Part shown: piece by piece, positions 8,636 to 16,479 of the stretch
Layout of the letters: each line of letters begins with the position of its first letter
Numbering within the stretch: the first letter of the stretch is position 1
Assembly (NCBI GenBank): GCA_963169055.1
Contig: CAUJFU010000148.1
Span: 1-22,168, forward strand
Direction of reading: 5' to 3'
Origin: Myxococcota bacterium
Lineage (GTDB): Bacteria > Myxococcota_C > UBA6777
Length of the DNA: 22,168 bases
Notes under the pieces: generated by a model
Seen by the model: only the letters and a program-made list of their open reading frames with translations
Told to the model about the DNA's origin: nothing
Database searches by the model: none
Position numbers and translations under genes: made by a program

Positions 8636-10513
8636 ATGGTCAATGTTTCGTCAGCCCCACAGGAAAAGCCGCCCTTGTCCCACGCAGCCGAAAAGGCCGA
8701 TCTCAAGGGCCGTCCAGAACATTTAAAGGATACGCTCAAGCGGCTGTTGAGTTTAGCGCGTCCCGAGAGCAAGACGTTGTGGATCGGAACGTTGTTTTTG
8801 CTGCTTGGGACGTTGATGAGTTTGGCTTACCCCCAAGCCATCCGCGTGATCATCGACACGGCGTTGCATCCCGAAAAAGGGCGTACTCGGATGATCGATT
8901 TGGCGGCGTTGGCGATGACAGCGATCTTTTTGGTGCAAGGGATCGCGGTAGCCTTTCGCTCGTACCTGTTTACGGTGGCGGGAGAGCGCATCGTCACGCG
9001 GCTTCGTCAGGATCTGTATCTGCGGATTATTCGACAAGAGATCGGATTTTTTGATCAACGCCGAACGGGTGAATTGATCAACCGCCTCGCCTCGGATACG
9101 ACGGTGCTACAGAATACCGTGAGTGTGAATATCTCGATGGCGCTGCGTTTTTTGGCGTCTGCGCTTGGGGCTGTGGCGTTGTTGTTGTACACCTCGCCGA
9201 TCTTAACGGGGCTGATGCTGTTGGTGGTTCCGCCTGTGGCGTTGGGAGCGGTGTTTTTTGGTCGAACGATCCGAAAACTTTCGCGGGAGGCGCAGGATGC
9301 GCTTGCCAAAGCCAGCGAGGTGGCTGAAGAGACGATCGGTGGGATTCGGACGGTGCGGGTGTATTCGCATGAGCCCCAAGAATTCAAGCGCTACAGCGCA
9401 TCGGTGGAAGAATCGTTTTCGATTGCGCGCCAACGTGCGCGTGCGACGGCGATTTTTAGTGGTGCGGCCTCTTTTGCGGCGTACGGTGCGATCGCGGTGG
9501 TGCTTTGGTACGGTGGGCGCTTGGTGATCGCCAAGCAGATGGGTGTGGGAGATCTGACATCGTTTGTGTTGTACACGTTGTTGTTGGCGGTTTCGTTGGG
9601 GGCGTTGGGGGGATTGTGGGCCGACTTTATGCGTGCGGCGGGGGCGGGAGATCGGGTCTTTGCGTTGATGGATCGGATCCCTGAGATCCCGATGGACGAA
9701 GGCAAGGTACTCGACGAAGTGCGCGGAGAGATGCGTTTTTCGGAGGTGCGTTTTGCGTATCCATCGCGTCCAGATGTGGAGGTATTGAAAGGGATCGACT
9801 TGACTTTGCCGCGAGGTCAGATTATCGCGCTTGTCGGTCCTTCGGGTGGAGGAAAGTCGACGGTCGCGAGCCTGATGACGCGATTGTATGATCCGCTCCA
9901 AGGTCGGGTGTTGTTGGATGGATGCGATCTGCGTGAACTGAATGCCTCGTGGTTGCGCTTGCAGATCGGGGTGGTGGAACAAGAGCCGATGTTGTTTTCT
10001 ACCACGATTGCCGACAACATCCGCTATGGCGATCCTGATGCCACCGACGAAGAGGTCGAAGCTGCGGCCAAAGCCGCCAATGCTCACGATTTTATTTGCC
10101 GCTTTCCAGAAGGGTATCGAACAGAAGTCGGAGAGCGCGGGGTGCAGTTGTCGGGTGGGCAAAAGCAGCGGGTGGCGATTGCGCGGGCTGTGCTGAAAGA
10201 TCCGCGATTGTTGATCCTTGACGAAGCCACCAGCGCCCTTGATACAGAGAGCGAAGCTCTTGTCAAAGAAGCCCTCGAACGCTTGATGAAGGATCGCACG
10301 ACGTTGGTGATCGCGCATCGGCTTTCAACGGTCAAAGATGCCCATCGTGTCGTCGTGATCGCCGACGGGCAGATCGTTCAACAAGGCACCCACCAAGAAC
10401 TGCTCGAACAAGAAGGCATCTATCTGCGTTTGGTGCAAAAACAATTTGCCGGTGAAGACCGTCCCCCCACTGCGCTCCGCAAAGCCTCTGTGGATGTCTC
10501 GGAGCAAACCTAA
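8636..10513 (+). CDS. ABCB-type ABC exporter, fused membrane and ATPase domains
   Basis: This 625-residue half-transporter should work as a homodimer or heterodimer in the inner membrane, in the MsbA/BmrA/ABCB10 style. About 45 N-terminal residues are polar and cytosolic. Six membrane helices follow, near residues 45-65, 80-105, 160-180, 185-207, 275-297 and 302-325. The ATPase domain starts at about 365. It contains Walker A GPSGGGKST (401-409, Lys407), signature LSGGQ (505-509), Walker B LLILDEA with Asp529 and Glu530, and the switch His561 in AHRLST. All catalytic residues are present, so it should be active. The ATG at 8636 is preceded by AGGAAGAGAG. Substrates of such exporters include lipids, drugs and peptides, and the sequence does not choose between them. 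The EF-G gene starts 74 bases downstream. Confidence 0.95.
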   Translation: MVNVSSAPQEKPPLSHAAEKADLKGRPEHLKDTLKRLLSLARPESKTLWIGTLFLLLGTLMSLAYPQAIRVIIDTALHPEKGRTRMIDLAALAMTAIFLVQGIAVAFRSYLFTVAGERIVTRLRQDLYLRIIRQEIGFFDQRRTGELINRLASDTTVLQNTVSVNISMALRFLASALGAVALLLYTSPILTGLMLLVVPPVALGAVFFGRTIRKLSREAQDALAKASEVAEETIGGIRTVRVYSHEPQEFKRYSASVEESFSIARQRARATAIFSGAASFAAYGAIAVVLWYGGRLVIAKQMGVGDLTSFVLYTLLLAVSLGALGGLWADFMRAAGAGDRVFALMDRIPEIPMDEGKVLDEVRGEMRFSEVRFAYPSRPDVEVLKGIDLTLPRGQIIALVGPSGGGKSTVASLMTRLYDPLQGRVLLDGCDLRELNASWLRLQIGVVEQEPMLFSTTIADNIRYGDPDATDEEVEAAAKAANAHDFICRFPEGYRTEVGERGVQLSGGQKQRVAIARAVLKDPRLLILDEATSALDTESEALVKEALERLMKDRTTLVIAHRLSTVKDAHRVVVIADGQIVQQGTHQELLEQEGIYLRLVQKQFAGEDRPPTALRKASVDVSEQT

Positions 10514-10587
10514 TCTGACGGCCCATCGCCTTTTTATTCACTCGCTCGTTCTCCCAAGACGGCTCTCTCTCCGAAGGAATCTGTGTT

Positions 10588-12648
10588 ATGAAGCAAGCCA
10601 AACAAGAACACGTCCGAAATATCGGGATTATCGCGCATGTCGACGCTGGAAAAACCACGACAACCGAGCGATTTTTGTATTACACAGGAAAAACCCATCG
10701 CCTCGGCACGGTGGACGATGGCAACACCACAACGGACTGGATGGATCAAGAGCAAGAACGCGGTATCACGATCACTGCAGCCGTCGCAGACTGCCCTTGG
10801 CGTTATGACGACACCGAGTACGATATCCATTTGATCGATACACCGGGACACGTGGACTTTACGATCGAAGTCGAGCGGTCGCTGCGGGTTTTGGACGGGG
10901 CGATCGTGGTGCTCGATGCGGTTGAAGGTGTGGAACCCCAGACCGAAACGGTTTGGCGTCAAGCAGAGCGCTACAACGTCCCGCGTTTGGTGTTTATTAA
11001 CAAGATGGATCGGATGGGGGCGGACTTTGAGGCCGCTGTAGCGACTGTTGGAAAACAGTTGGAGGCGCGTGCTGTAGCGATCCAGATCCCGTGGGGATGT
11101 GAGAACGAATTTGTCGGATGTATCGACTTGATCCGCCAGATCGGTTTGTATTGGACAGGCGAAGAGCTAGGGGCCAAGTTCGAGGAACGCCCCATCCCTG
11201 CTCAGCTACAAGACGCAGCCGTTGCAGGTCGAGAGGCTCTTTTGGGCGCACTCTCCGACAACGACGATGAGCTGGCCGAGCTTTATCTGATGGAAGCGCC
11301 GATCTCTAACGAGCAGATCTATGCGGCCCTGCGCAAACAGACCATCGCCAACTTGATCAAGCCCGTCCTTTGTGGGAGTTCTTTGCGCAACAAAGGCGTA
11401 CAGCCGCTTTTGGACGCTGTGGCTTTGTACCTGCCTTCGCCGTTGGACATCCCACCTGTCGAAGGGATCAATCCCAACACAGGCGAGACCGAGCAGCGGA
11501 TCAGCCGCGTCAAAGAACCGACCTGTGCAATCGTTTTTAAGGTGATGATGGATGAAGGCCGTCGACTGACGTATTTTCGCGTCTATTCGGGGGCGATCAA
11601 AGAAGGCGACAATATCTGGAACGCAACGCGTGGCGACGTTGACCGCGCAGCGCGCCTGTACATGATGCTTGGTGGAAAAAAGATCGCGGTGGATGCGATC
11701 AAAGCGGGCTTTATCGGTGCTGCACGTGGGATGCGTATCAGTATGACGGGAGACACGCTTTGCGACAAAGAGCGTCCGATCTTGCTCGAACAGATATCGA
11801 GTATGGAACCCGTGATCAAGATCGCCCTTGAGACCGAGTCGAGCAAAGATCGCGATCAGTTGGTGGATTCTCTGAAAAAGCTTGCCGAAGAAGATCCCAC
11901 GTTTCGTTTTGAAGAAGACAGCGGCACAGGCCAGATGTTGATCGCGGGGATGGGCGAGCTTCACCTTGATGTTTTGACCACCCGTCTGAAACGCGAATTC
12001 AAGCTCGAAGGGCTGCGTGTGGGTCATCCACAGGTCGTCTGCCGTGAAACGGTCACCCGCGAAGTGATCGTCGCAGAGATCTTTCAACGTGTCCTTGATG
12101 ATATGAAGCTGTTTGCAGGTGTGCGGTTGCGCATTCGTCCGATGCCACGGGGTGAAGGAAATCAATATGTCTACGGCCTGCCTGCCGAACGTGAGATATC
12201 CCAAACGTGGAAGGACGCTCTTGCGGAGGGTGTGAATTATGCTCTCGAAGGTGGTGGACCGAGCGGATATCCGTTGGTGGATACACAAGTGACGCTGCTG
12301 GATATCACGGCTTCGGAAAACCCCGCAGAGTCGACCCCAAGTGCTTGGAAGGCTGCTATCGCACAAGCCATGCAAGAAGCGATGAAGCTCGCTGCACCGA
12401 TGACGCTTGAGCCCCTGATGATGGTCGAGATCGTGATCCCCAACGAAACGACAGGCGATATCATTGGCGATATCAACGCCAAACGCGCCACGATCCAAGC
12501 CATCGATCAACGCGGTGACAAGTCCGTGATCCGCGCTCGGGTCGCCTTGCGTGATATGTTCGGATACAGCACGGCTTTGCGCTCCATGACCCAAGGCCGT
12601 GGCATCTTTACGATGCAGTTCGATTCCTTTGGCAACTCGAACGAATAA
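10588..12648 (+). CDS. fusA: Translation elongation factor G paralogue (EF-G2-like)
   Basis: The 686-residue translational GTPase would act on the ribosome in translocation or a related step. All G motifs are present: AHVDAGKTT (16-24), ERGITIT, DTPGHVDF and NKMDRMG, with SSLRNKG as the G5-like site. Domains II-V continue to a typical C-terminus (MFGYSTALRSMTQGR). Domain IV is atypical. The canonical SGGRGQYG loop is absent; residues 498-518 instead read IFQRVLDDMKLFAGVRLRIRP, and the second tip loop is ASENPAESTPSAW. This matches a divergent EF-G subgroup that I recall from deltaproteobacteria and relatives. No rpsL, rpsG or tuf gene is adjacent, so this is probably a second EF-G outside the str operon. 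The symbol is given for the family; the exact role is uncertain. Its start is 74 bases after the exporter stop. Confidence 0.92.
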   Translation: MKQAKQEHVRNIGIIAHVDAGKTTTTERFLYYTGKTHRLGTVDDGNTTTDWMDQEQERGITITAAVADCPWRYDDTEYDIHLIDTPGHVDFTIEVERSLRVLDGAIVVLDAVEGVEPQTETVWRQAERYNVPRLVFINKMDRMGADFEAAVATVGKQLEARAVAIQIPWGCENEFVGCIDLIRQIGLYWTGEELGAKFEERPIPAQLQDAAVAGREALLGALSDNDDELAELYLMEAPISNEQIYAALRKQTIANLIKPVLCGSSLRNKGVQPLLDAVALYLPSPLDIPPVEGINPNTGETEQRISRVKEPTCAIVFKVMMDEGRRLTYFRVYSGAIKEGDNIWNATRGDVDRAARLYMMLGGKKIAVDAIKAGFIGAARGMRISMTGDTLCDKERPILLEQISSMEPVIKIALETESSKDRDQLVDSLKKLAEEDPTFRFEEDSGTGQMLIAGMGELHLDVLTTRLKREFKLEGLRVGHPQVVCRETVTREVIVAEIFQRVLDDMKLFAGVRLRIRPMPRGEGNQYVYGLPAEREISQTWKDALAEGVNYALEGGGPSGYPLVDTQVTLLDITASENPAESTPSAWKAAIAQAMQEAMKLAAPMTLEPLMMVEIVIPNETTGDIIGDINAKRATIQAIDQRGDKSVIRARVALRDMFGYSTALRSMTQGRGIFTMQFDSFGNSNE

Positions 12649-12690
12649 AGACCGTCGGAGCGACCACCATTACCGCAGCAGGGGGCTACC

Positions 12691-13296
12691 GTGAGCAAAG
12701 ATGACGCAAAACTTGAAGCATGGGAGATATTGGAAGAAACGGAACGCCAAGACCACAAGATCTTTCAACTTTACAAGCGCAAGGCTGCACACCCTGACCT
12801 CCCCCAGCCACACGACTTTGTGATCGTCGCTTGCCCTGATTGGGTGAATCTGATCGCTCTCACTCCCACGCAAGAGGCTATCTTGGTTCGCCAATATCGT
12901 CACGGAACCGCCAAGATCTCTCTTGAGATCCCGGGCGGGATGGTCGATCCCGGCGAGGAACCCTTTGCAACGGCTGTGCGTGAGATGCGCGAAGAAACGG
13001 GATACACCTGCAAGCGATGGTATCTTCTTGGTGTGGTTGAACCCAACCCTGCCTTCCAAACCAACCGATGCTGGACTTTTCTGGGCCTTGATGCTTGTTT
13101 GACGCATCCGCAAGCCCTCGATGGTAGCGAGATGATCGATGTTGAAGTCGCGCCCTTGACGACCCTTCCCCTGCGGATCGCCTCAGGCGAGATCACTCAT
13201 TCTCTTGTGATTGCGGCCTTTTTTCACTACCTCGAACGTTTCGGGGGATGGTTCCCCCCTTCGCCCCAAGCGCTTGCCGCTCTTTCTGCACTCTGA
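12691..13296 (+). CDS. Nudix hydrolase, ADP-ribose pyrophosphatase-like
   Basis: The 201-residue product carries a perfect Nudix box, Gx5Ex7REUxEExGU, at residues 83-105 (GMVDPGEE...REMREETGY), with the metal-binding glutamates in place. The preceding RQYRHGTAKISLEIPGG matches the ADP-ribose/nucleoside-diphosphate-sugar pyrophosphatase group. The substrate is therefore probably ADP-ribose or a related nucleotide conjugate, hydrolysed to two monophosphates in the cytoplasm. The start is GTG at 12691, supported by AGGGGG eight bases upstream. It lies 42 bases after the EF-G stop and is likely cotranscribed with it. It is convergent with the Sm-like protein gene across a short G-rich spacer. Other Nudix substrates cannot be excluded. 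Confidence 0.93.
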   Translation: MSKDDAKLEAWEILEETERQDHKIFQLYKRKAAHPDLPQPHDFVIVACPDWVNLIALTPTQEAILVRQYRHGTAKISLEIPGGMVDPGEEPFATAVREMREETGYTCKRWYLLGVVEPNPAFQTNRCWTFLGLDACLTHPQALDGSEMIDVEVAPLTTLPLRIASGEITHSLVIAAFFHYLERFGGWFPPSPQALAALSAL

Positions 13297-13331
13297 GCAG
13301 GAGCGATCAAGGCGAGTTATCGAGGTGATCG

Positions 13332-13406
13332 GTGAGGGGGCTGTGGTGGGTGAAGAGGGGCGGTGAAGTGAGGGGGGGGTTGTGGTGGGCGAGGAGGGGT
13401 GGTGAA
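13332..13406 (+). repeat. Two imperfect G-rich repeats between convergent genes (G-quadruplex candidate)
   Basis: Unit 1 (13332-13367) and unit 2 (13368-13406) share the pattern GTGA-G(5 to 8)-TGTGGTGGG-GA-GGGG-GGTGAA. Six runs of three or more G on the plus strand, separated by loops of about 6-11 bases, could fold into a G-quadruplex in the Nudix 3' untranslated RNA or in the DNA. The opposite strand is C-rich. No conventional terminator is visible in the 119-base spacer, so this may act as the stop or roadblock between the convergent genes; that role is inference. Confidence 0.5.
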
Positions 13407-13415
13407 GAAAGCGGA

Positions 13416-15074
13416 CTATTCTTCGGAAGAAGGGCTGTGCTTGTGGGAGAGGACATCGATGGCGAGGGGCATTTGGTCCCAACCGTTGGGCTTGTGTCGG
13501 TGGACTTGGGCGATCGCGTGTCGGAAGACAAAGAGTTCGATCTCTTCGTCGCAAGGGGTATCTTCGCAGCGGAGGATCAGACCGATTTGATAAGGATCGG
13601 ACCAAGAGATGGTGCCACAGATCCAAGAGCCATCGGCAAGGCAGAGATAGATCGAGCCTTGGTCGGCCTTGTCCCATGTTTGGTCTTCGAACGTGGGTCG
13701 TTCGTTGGGATCGAAGGAAGGCAACTGGCGTGTTGCGTAGAGTTCTTCGTCGATGCGTGCGTTGGAGAGGACGGTATCGCGCCACGGTAGGGGCGCGAGG
13801 GCTTGCATCTCCAACTTGTGAACGCGGCGCTTTTTGCGAGATTTTCCGCGCACGATGCAATGGAAGACGTGGACTTCCATCATGCGGCCTTGGATGCGTG
13901 GGTCATTGACGCCCCAAATCCAAACGAGGTCTTTCGATTGCGTCCAGCTATCGAGGATCTGCGAACCCGGGTAATCGCGGGTCACATCCAGACGGCCTTC
14001 GAGATAGGCTTTGCGCTTTCTGGATTGCTCGCGGCGTTTGCCTTGTTGGGCTTCGCGCAACTGCTTGAGCGTCCAGCTTTCTTGGTTGAGGCGGTCAGCG
14101 GTATTGATATCGATATGTGGATAACGCTCTTGAAGCTTGAGCCACACTTGATAGCGCTGGCGGCGATTTTCGTAGGCTTCGGCGCTTTCGTTGGGGCGAG
14201 GACGAGGCGGTTTGGGCGAATCTTCGGGCGATTTGGCTTTTTTTGCTTTTTTGCTTTTGCTGCCCTCTTCATCATCGCGTTCGCGTTCGCGTTCCCGCTT
14301 GCCCCAACGCTCCTCTTGGCGGGGCCGCTCGGGTTCGCTAAAAGCCCGTTTTTTGGGGGGCGGCGGCGTGCGTTTGCCGACGCGGTAATTGCGATTGCCG
14401 TCCACATCGTCCTCGTCTGGGACTTGTTCTGGTTCGTTGGGTTTGAACAAGTTATCGAGGACAGACAAGATCTTTTCGGAGCGACTGAGCGGAACGCCTG
14501 CTGATCCGGGTGCTTTGGACCCCCAATCAGGGCCGCCGGAGGGGCGACCTGCGCCGTAAGCACCACGAGATCCGTAGTTTCCATCGGAGCGAAGATCATC
14601 AAGTGGGACGCGTGCGCCTTGGCGCTCGGTGCGCTCCGCTCGCTCGACGATCCGCACAGGTCGATCATTGCGGTCGCCACGATCGTTTGCACTGCTTCGG
14701 TCATTGCGATCGAAACGGTCATTGCGATCGAAACGGTCGCTTGGGCCGCTGCGTTCAAAGCGCTCGCTTGGGCCGCTGCGTTCAAAGCGTTCGCTTGGGC
14801 CGCTGCGCTCAAAGCGTTCACTTGGGCCACTGCGTTCGTTGCGATCGCTGCGTTCGAGGCGAGGGGCAGCCGCTTTGCGGATGACTTTCCCCGAAGTTGC
14901 GAAGGTGTAGGGCAGACTGCCCATGACGCGCAACTGTTCTTCTGCGACTTGGCGTTGTTGTGGTGTTGGATTCATGCGCAGTACATCGCGGTATGCCTCG
15001 ACGGCGTTGTCCCGATCTCCCTGTGCCAACAATTCGTTGGCGCGCAACAAACGTTCGTATGCAGCCTGTGACAC
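13416..15074 (-). CDS. TPR-like, disordered, tandem Hfq/Sm-like domain protein (candidate RNA-binding)
   Basis: I do not recognise this 552-residue protein as a named family. Residues 1-45 look like one TPR-type helix pair (ANELLAQGDRDNAVEAYRDVLRMNP). Residues 60-310 are disordered and charged, with four 9-residue ERSGPSERF-type repeats, then DRFDRN units, Gly-rich and Pro/Lys-rich parts. Residues 310-370 are helical and basic. The end carries two segments resembling the Hfq Sm fold. Segment 1 is about 377-428 (IQGRMMEVHVF, then VHKLEMQAL). Segment 2 is about 472-527 (GSIYLCLADGSWICGTI, then VFRHAIAQV), close to Hfq SIYLVNGIKLQG and VYKHAISTV. The Sm assignment is my pattern match, not a search. 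The GTG start at 15074 has AAAGGAG 7 bases upstream. It is divergent from cysK and convergent with the Nudix gene. Confidence 0.85.
   Translation of the reverse strand: MSQAAYERLLRANELLAQGDRDNAVEAYRDVLRMNPTPQQRQVAEEQLRVMGSLPYTFATSGKVIRKAAAPRLERSDRNERSGPSERFERSGPSERFERSGPSERFERSGPSDRFDRNDRFDRNDRSSANDRGDRNDRPVRIVERAERTERQGARVPLDDLRSDGNYGSRGAYGAGRPSGGPDWGSKAPGSAGVPLSRSEKILSVLDNLFKPNEPEQVPDEDDVDGNRNYRVGKRTPPPPKKRAFSEPERPRQEERWGKRERERERDDEEGSKSKKAKKAKSPEDSPKPPRPRPNESAEAYENRRQRYQVWLKLQERYPHIDINTADRLNQESWTLKQLREAQQGKRREQSRKRKAYLEGRLDVTRDYPGSQILDSWTQSKDLVWIWGVNDPRIQGRMMEVHVFHCIVRGKSRKKRRVHKLEMQALAPLPWRDTVLSNARIDEELYATRQLPSFDPNERPTFEDQTWDKADQGSIYLCLADGSWICGTISWSDPYQIGLILRCEDTPCDEEIELFVFRHAIAQVHRHKPNGWDQMPLAIDVLSHKHSPSSEE
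14701..14846 (-). repeat. In-frame tandem repeats: four 27-base units and two 18-base units
   Basis: Four consecutive 27-base units lie at 14739-14765, 14766-14792, 14793-14819 and 14820-14846. The first three are nearly identical; the fourth is the most diverged. They encode the 9-residue ERSGPSERF-type repeats of the Sm-like protein. Adjacent are two 18-base units (14701-14718, 14719-14736) encoding RFDRND. All lengths are multiples of three, so copy number can change without breaking the frame. Near identity at DNA level suggests recent expansion. Confidence 0.9.
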
Positions 15075-15081
15075 TCCCAGA

Positions 15082-15088
15082 CTCCTTT
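15082..15088 (-). promoter_or_regulatory. Ribosome binding site fixing the GTG start of the Sm-like gene
   Basis: Read on the minus strand, AAAGGAG ends 7 bases before the GTG at 15074. It supports a non-ATG start, with no suitable ATG near the start of the TPR-like segment. Confidence 0.65.
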
Positions 15089-15118
15089 GGTTTGCATGAC
15101 GAGGACCACCCCAAACCC

Positions 15119-15135
15119 CCCCCGATAAATGGGGG
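15119..15135 (-). other. GC-stem hairpin in the leader of the Sm-like gene
   Basis: CCCCC-GATAAAT-GGGGG forms a 5-pair all-GC stem about 45 bases upstream of the GTG start. It would lie in the mRNA leader and could influence translation or transcription. No T-run follows, so terminator function is unlikely. Confidence 0.35.
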
Positions 15136-15323
15136 TGCAGGCGACCTTCTCATGTGGTTGGATAGGTTCTTTTTTCGATGATTCAGATGTTTTCGGAATG
15201 TGTCACCGCGCTTTCGCACAGCAACAACCCCTCGCCCTCGGTGATGACTCAATAACGTGCAGAAAACAATGCTCGGGGGCATACATACCAGAGCTTTTGA
15301 CTTTTGGCAAGATAAAATCAATC

Positions 15324-15346
15324 AAAAAAAGATGCAAATCTTTTTT
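15324..15346. other. AT-rich perfect palindrome upstream of cysK
   Basis: AAAAAAGAT-GCAA-ATCTTTTTT is a 9-pair inverted repeat in an AT-rich patch about 140 bases upstream of cysK. It may be an operator, a DNA-bending site or a weak bidirectional terminator. The sequence does not decide between these. Confidence 0.35.
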
Positions 15347-15471
15347 GGCTTGACGCGCTGAAAAGGGTCGTGCTACTTCCCGACGTTCTTTGTTGGGAAT
15401 TGCACCAGCGGGCCGTTTTTGCGGTGTGTTTGTGTTGTGCGTGCTATCGAAGTAGCGTGCTTTGTTGGGAT

Positions 15472-15475
15472 GGAG
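15472..15475 (+). promoter_or_regulatory. cysK: Ribosome binding site fixing the cysK start
   Basis: GGAG ends 6 bases before the ATG at 15482. The frame is open further upstream to 15419, but that part is Cys/Val-rich and unlike the family N-terminus. Confidence 0.6.
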
Positions 15476-15481
15476 TGTTGG

Positions 15482-16408
15482 ATGTCGCGGATAGCCGACT
15501 CGCTTTGTGATCTTGTGGGCCGAACGCCGTTGGTGCATTTTTCGCGGGTCAGCCCGGGTCTTTCGGTGCGTTTGGTTGGGAAGCTAGAGAACTTGAATCC
15601 GGGGGCGAGCCTGAAAGATCGGATAGGTTTGGGGATGATTGAACAAGCCGAGCGTGCGGGGATCTTGCGACCGGGGGGAGTGATCATTGAGCCGACATCG
15701 GGCAATACAGGGATCTCGCTTGCGTGGGTGGCGGCGGTCAAAGGCTACCGTCTGATCTTGACGATGCCGGAGGGGATGAGCAAAGAGCGCATCAAGATCC
15801 TGAAAGCCTACAACGCCGAAGTGATTCTGACTGCCCGCCATTTGGGGATGCAGGGAGCCATTCAAAAGGCAGAAGAGTTGGTGCGCGATCTCCCGGGTTC
15901 GTACATGCCCGAGCAGTTTAAAAACCCCGTGAATCCGCAGATTCATCACGACACAACCGCTCAAGAGATCTGGGAAGATACGGACGGGCAGGTGGATATT
16001 TTTGTGGCGGGTGTGGGGACAGGCGGAGTGATCTCGGGTGTAGGGCGTGCGTTGAAAGAGCGCAAGTCTTCGGTGCAGGTGGTGGCGGTGGAACCGTCGC
16101 GCTCTCGGGCGCTTTCGGGGGGGCCTGTGGGTCCACACGGCATCCAAGGGATCGGCGCGGGGTTTGTGCCAGATGTGTATGATGCGCGTTTTGTCGATGA
16201 AGTGATCCCTGTCCAAGAGGAAGAGGCGACACAAGGCGCACGGATGCTTGCCACACGGGAGGGGATCTTGAGTGGTCTGTCTTCGGGAGCGGTGTTGTGG
16301 GCAGCTTTGCAGATCGCCAAGCGAACGGAAAACCAAGGAAAGACAATCGTTGTGGTGGTTTGTGATACAGGAGAGCGCTATCTCAGCACTCCGCTTTTTG
16401 ATGATTGA
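15482..16408 (+). CDS. cysK: Cysteine synthase (O-acetylserine sulfhydrylase), CysK type
   Basis: The 308-residue PLP enzyme makes L-cysteine from O-acetylserine and sulfide in the cytoplasm. The PLP lysine is Lys45 in NPGASLKDRIG. The substrate loop TSGNTG lies at 72-77, the phosphate-binding GTGG at 179-182, and the C-terminal SSG pocket at 267-269. Length matches the CysK/CysM family (about 300-320). PEQFKNPVNPQIH and the overall layout favour CysK-type, although CysM or a cystathionine beta-synthase-like activity cannot be excluded by eye. No serine acetyltransferase gene is adjacent. It ends 71 bases before the dehydrogenase start, in the same direction, so cotranscription is possible. 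Confidence 0.94.
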   Translation: MSRIADSLCDLVGRTPLVHFSRVSPGLSVRLVGKLENLNPGASLKDRIGLGMIEQAERAGILRPGGVIIEPTSGNTGISLAWVAAVKGYRLILTMPEGMSKERIKILKAYNAEVILTARHLGMQGAIQKAEELVRDLPGSYMPEQFKNPVNPQIHHDTTAQEIWEDTDGQVDIFVAGVGTGGVISGVGRALKERKSSVQVVAVEPSRSRALSGGPVGPHGIQGIGAGFVPDVYDARFVDEVIPVQEEEATQGARMLATREGILSGLSSGAVLWAALQIAKRTENQGKTIVVVVCDTGERYLSTPLFDD

Positions 16409-16465
16409 CACCGCTGTGTCATGGCTCCAAGATGGGCGGCGTTTCTTTCCTCATCTCTTATCCTG

Positions 16466-16473
16466 TAAGGAGG
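16466..16473 (+). promoter_or_regulatory. Ribosome binding site fixing the dehydrogenase start
   Basis: TAAGGAGG, a near-perfect Shine-Dalgarno sequence, ends 6 bases before the ATG at 16480. This rules out the in-frame upstream extension to 16405, which would also overlap the cysK end. Confidence 0.8.
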
Positions 16474-16479
16474 CCCGCG

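Larger units (their letters stand above)
15075..15481. other. Divergent intergenic region between the Sm-like gene and cysK
   Basis: These 407 bases must hold promoters for both divergent genes. Visible items are a CCCCC-GATAAAT-GGGGG hairpin (15119-15135) in the Sm-like gene leader, an AT-rich palindrome (15324-15346), and TTGACG at 15350-15355 as a possible -35 for cysK without a good -10. No RNA gene or convincing small protein was seen. Confidence 0.55.

Noticed and set aside
11206-12594. Minus-strand open frame (462 residues) opposite EF-G
   Set aside because: The sense strand encodes intact EF-G with all motifs; the antisense product has no recognisable domain.
14701-14846. CRISPR-like array
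   Set aside because: The units are contiguous without spacers, in frame and protein-coding.
15350-15378. TTGACG with CTACTT as a sigma-70 promoter for cysK
   Set aside because: The spacing is right but the -10 match is too poor to list as a promoter.
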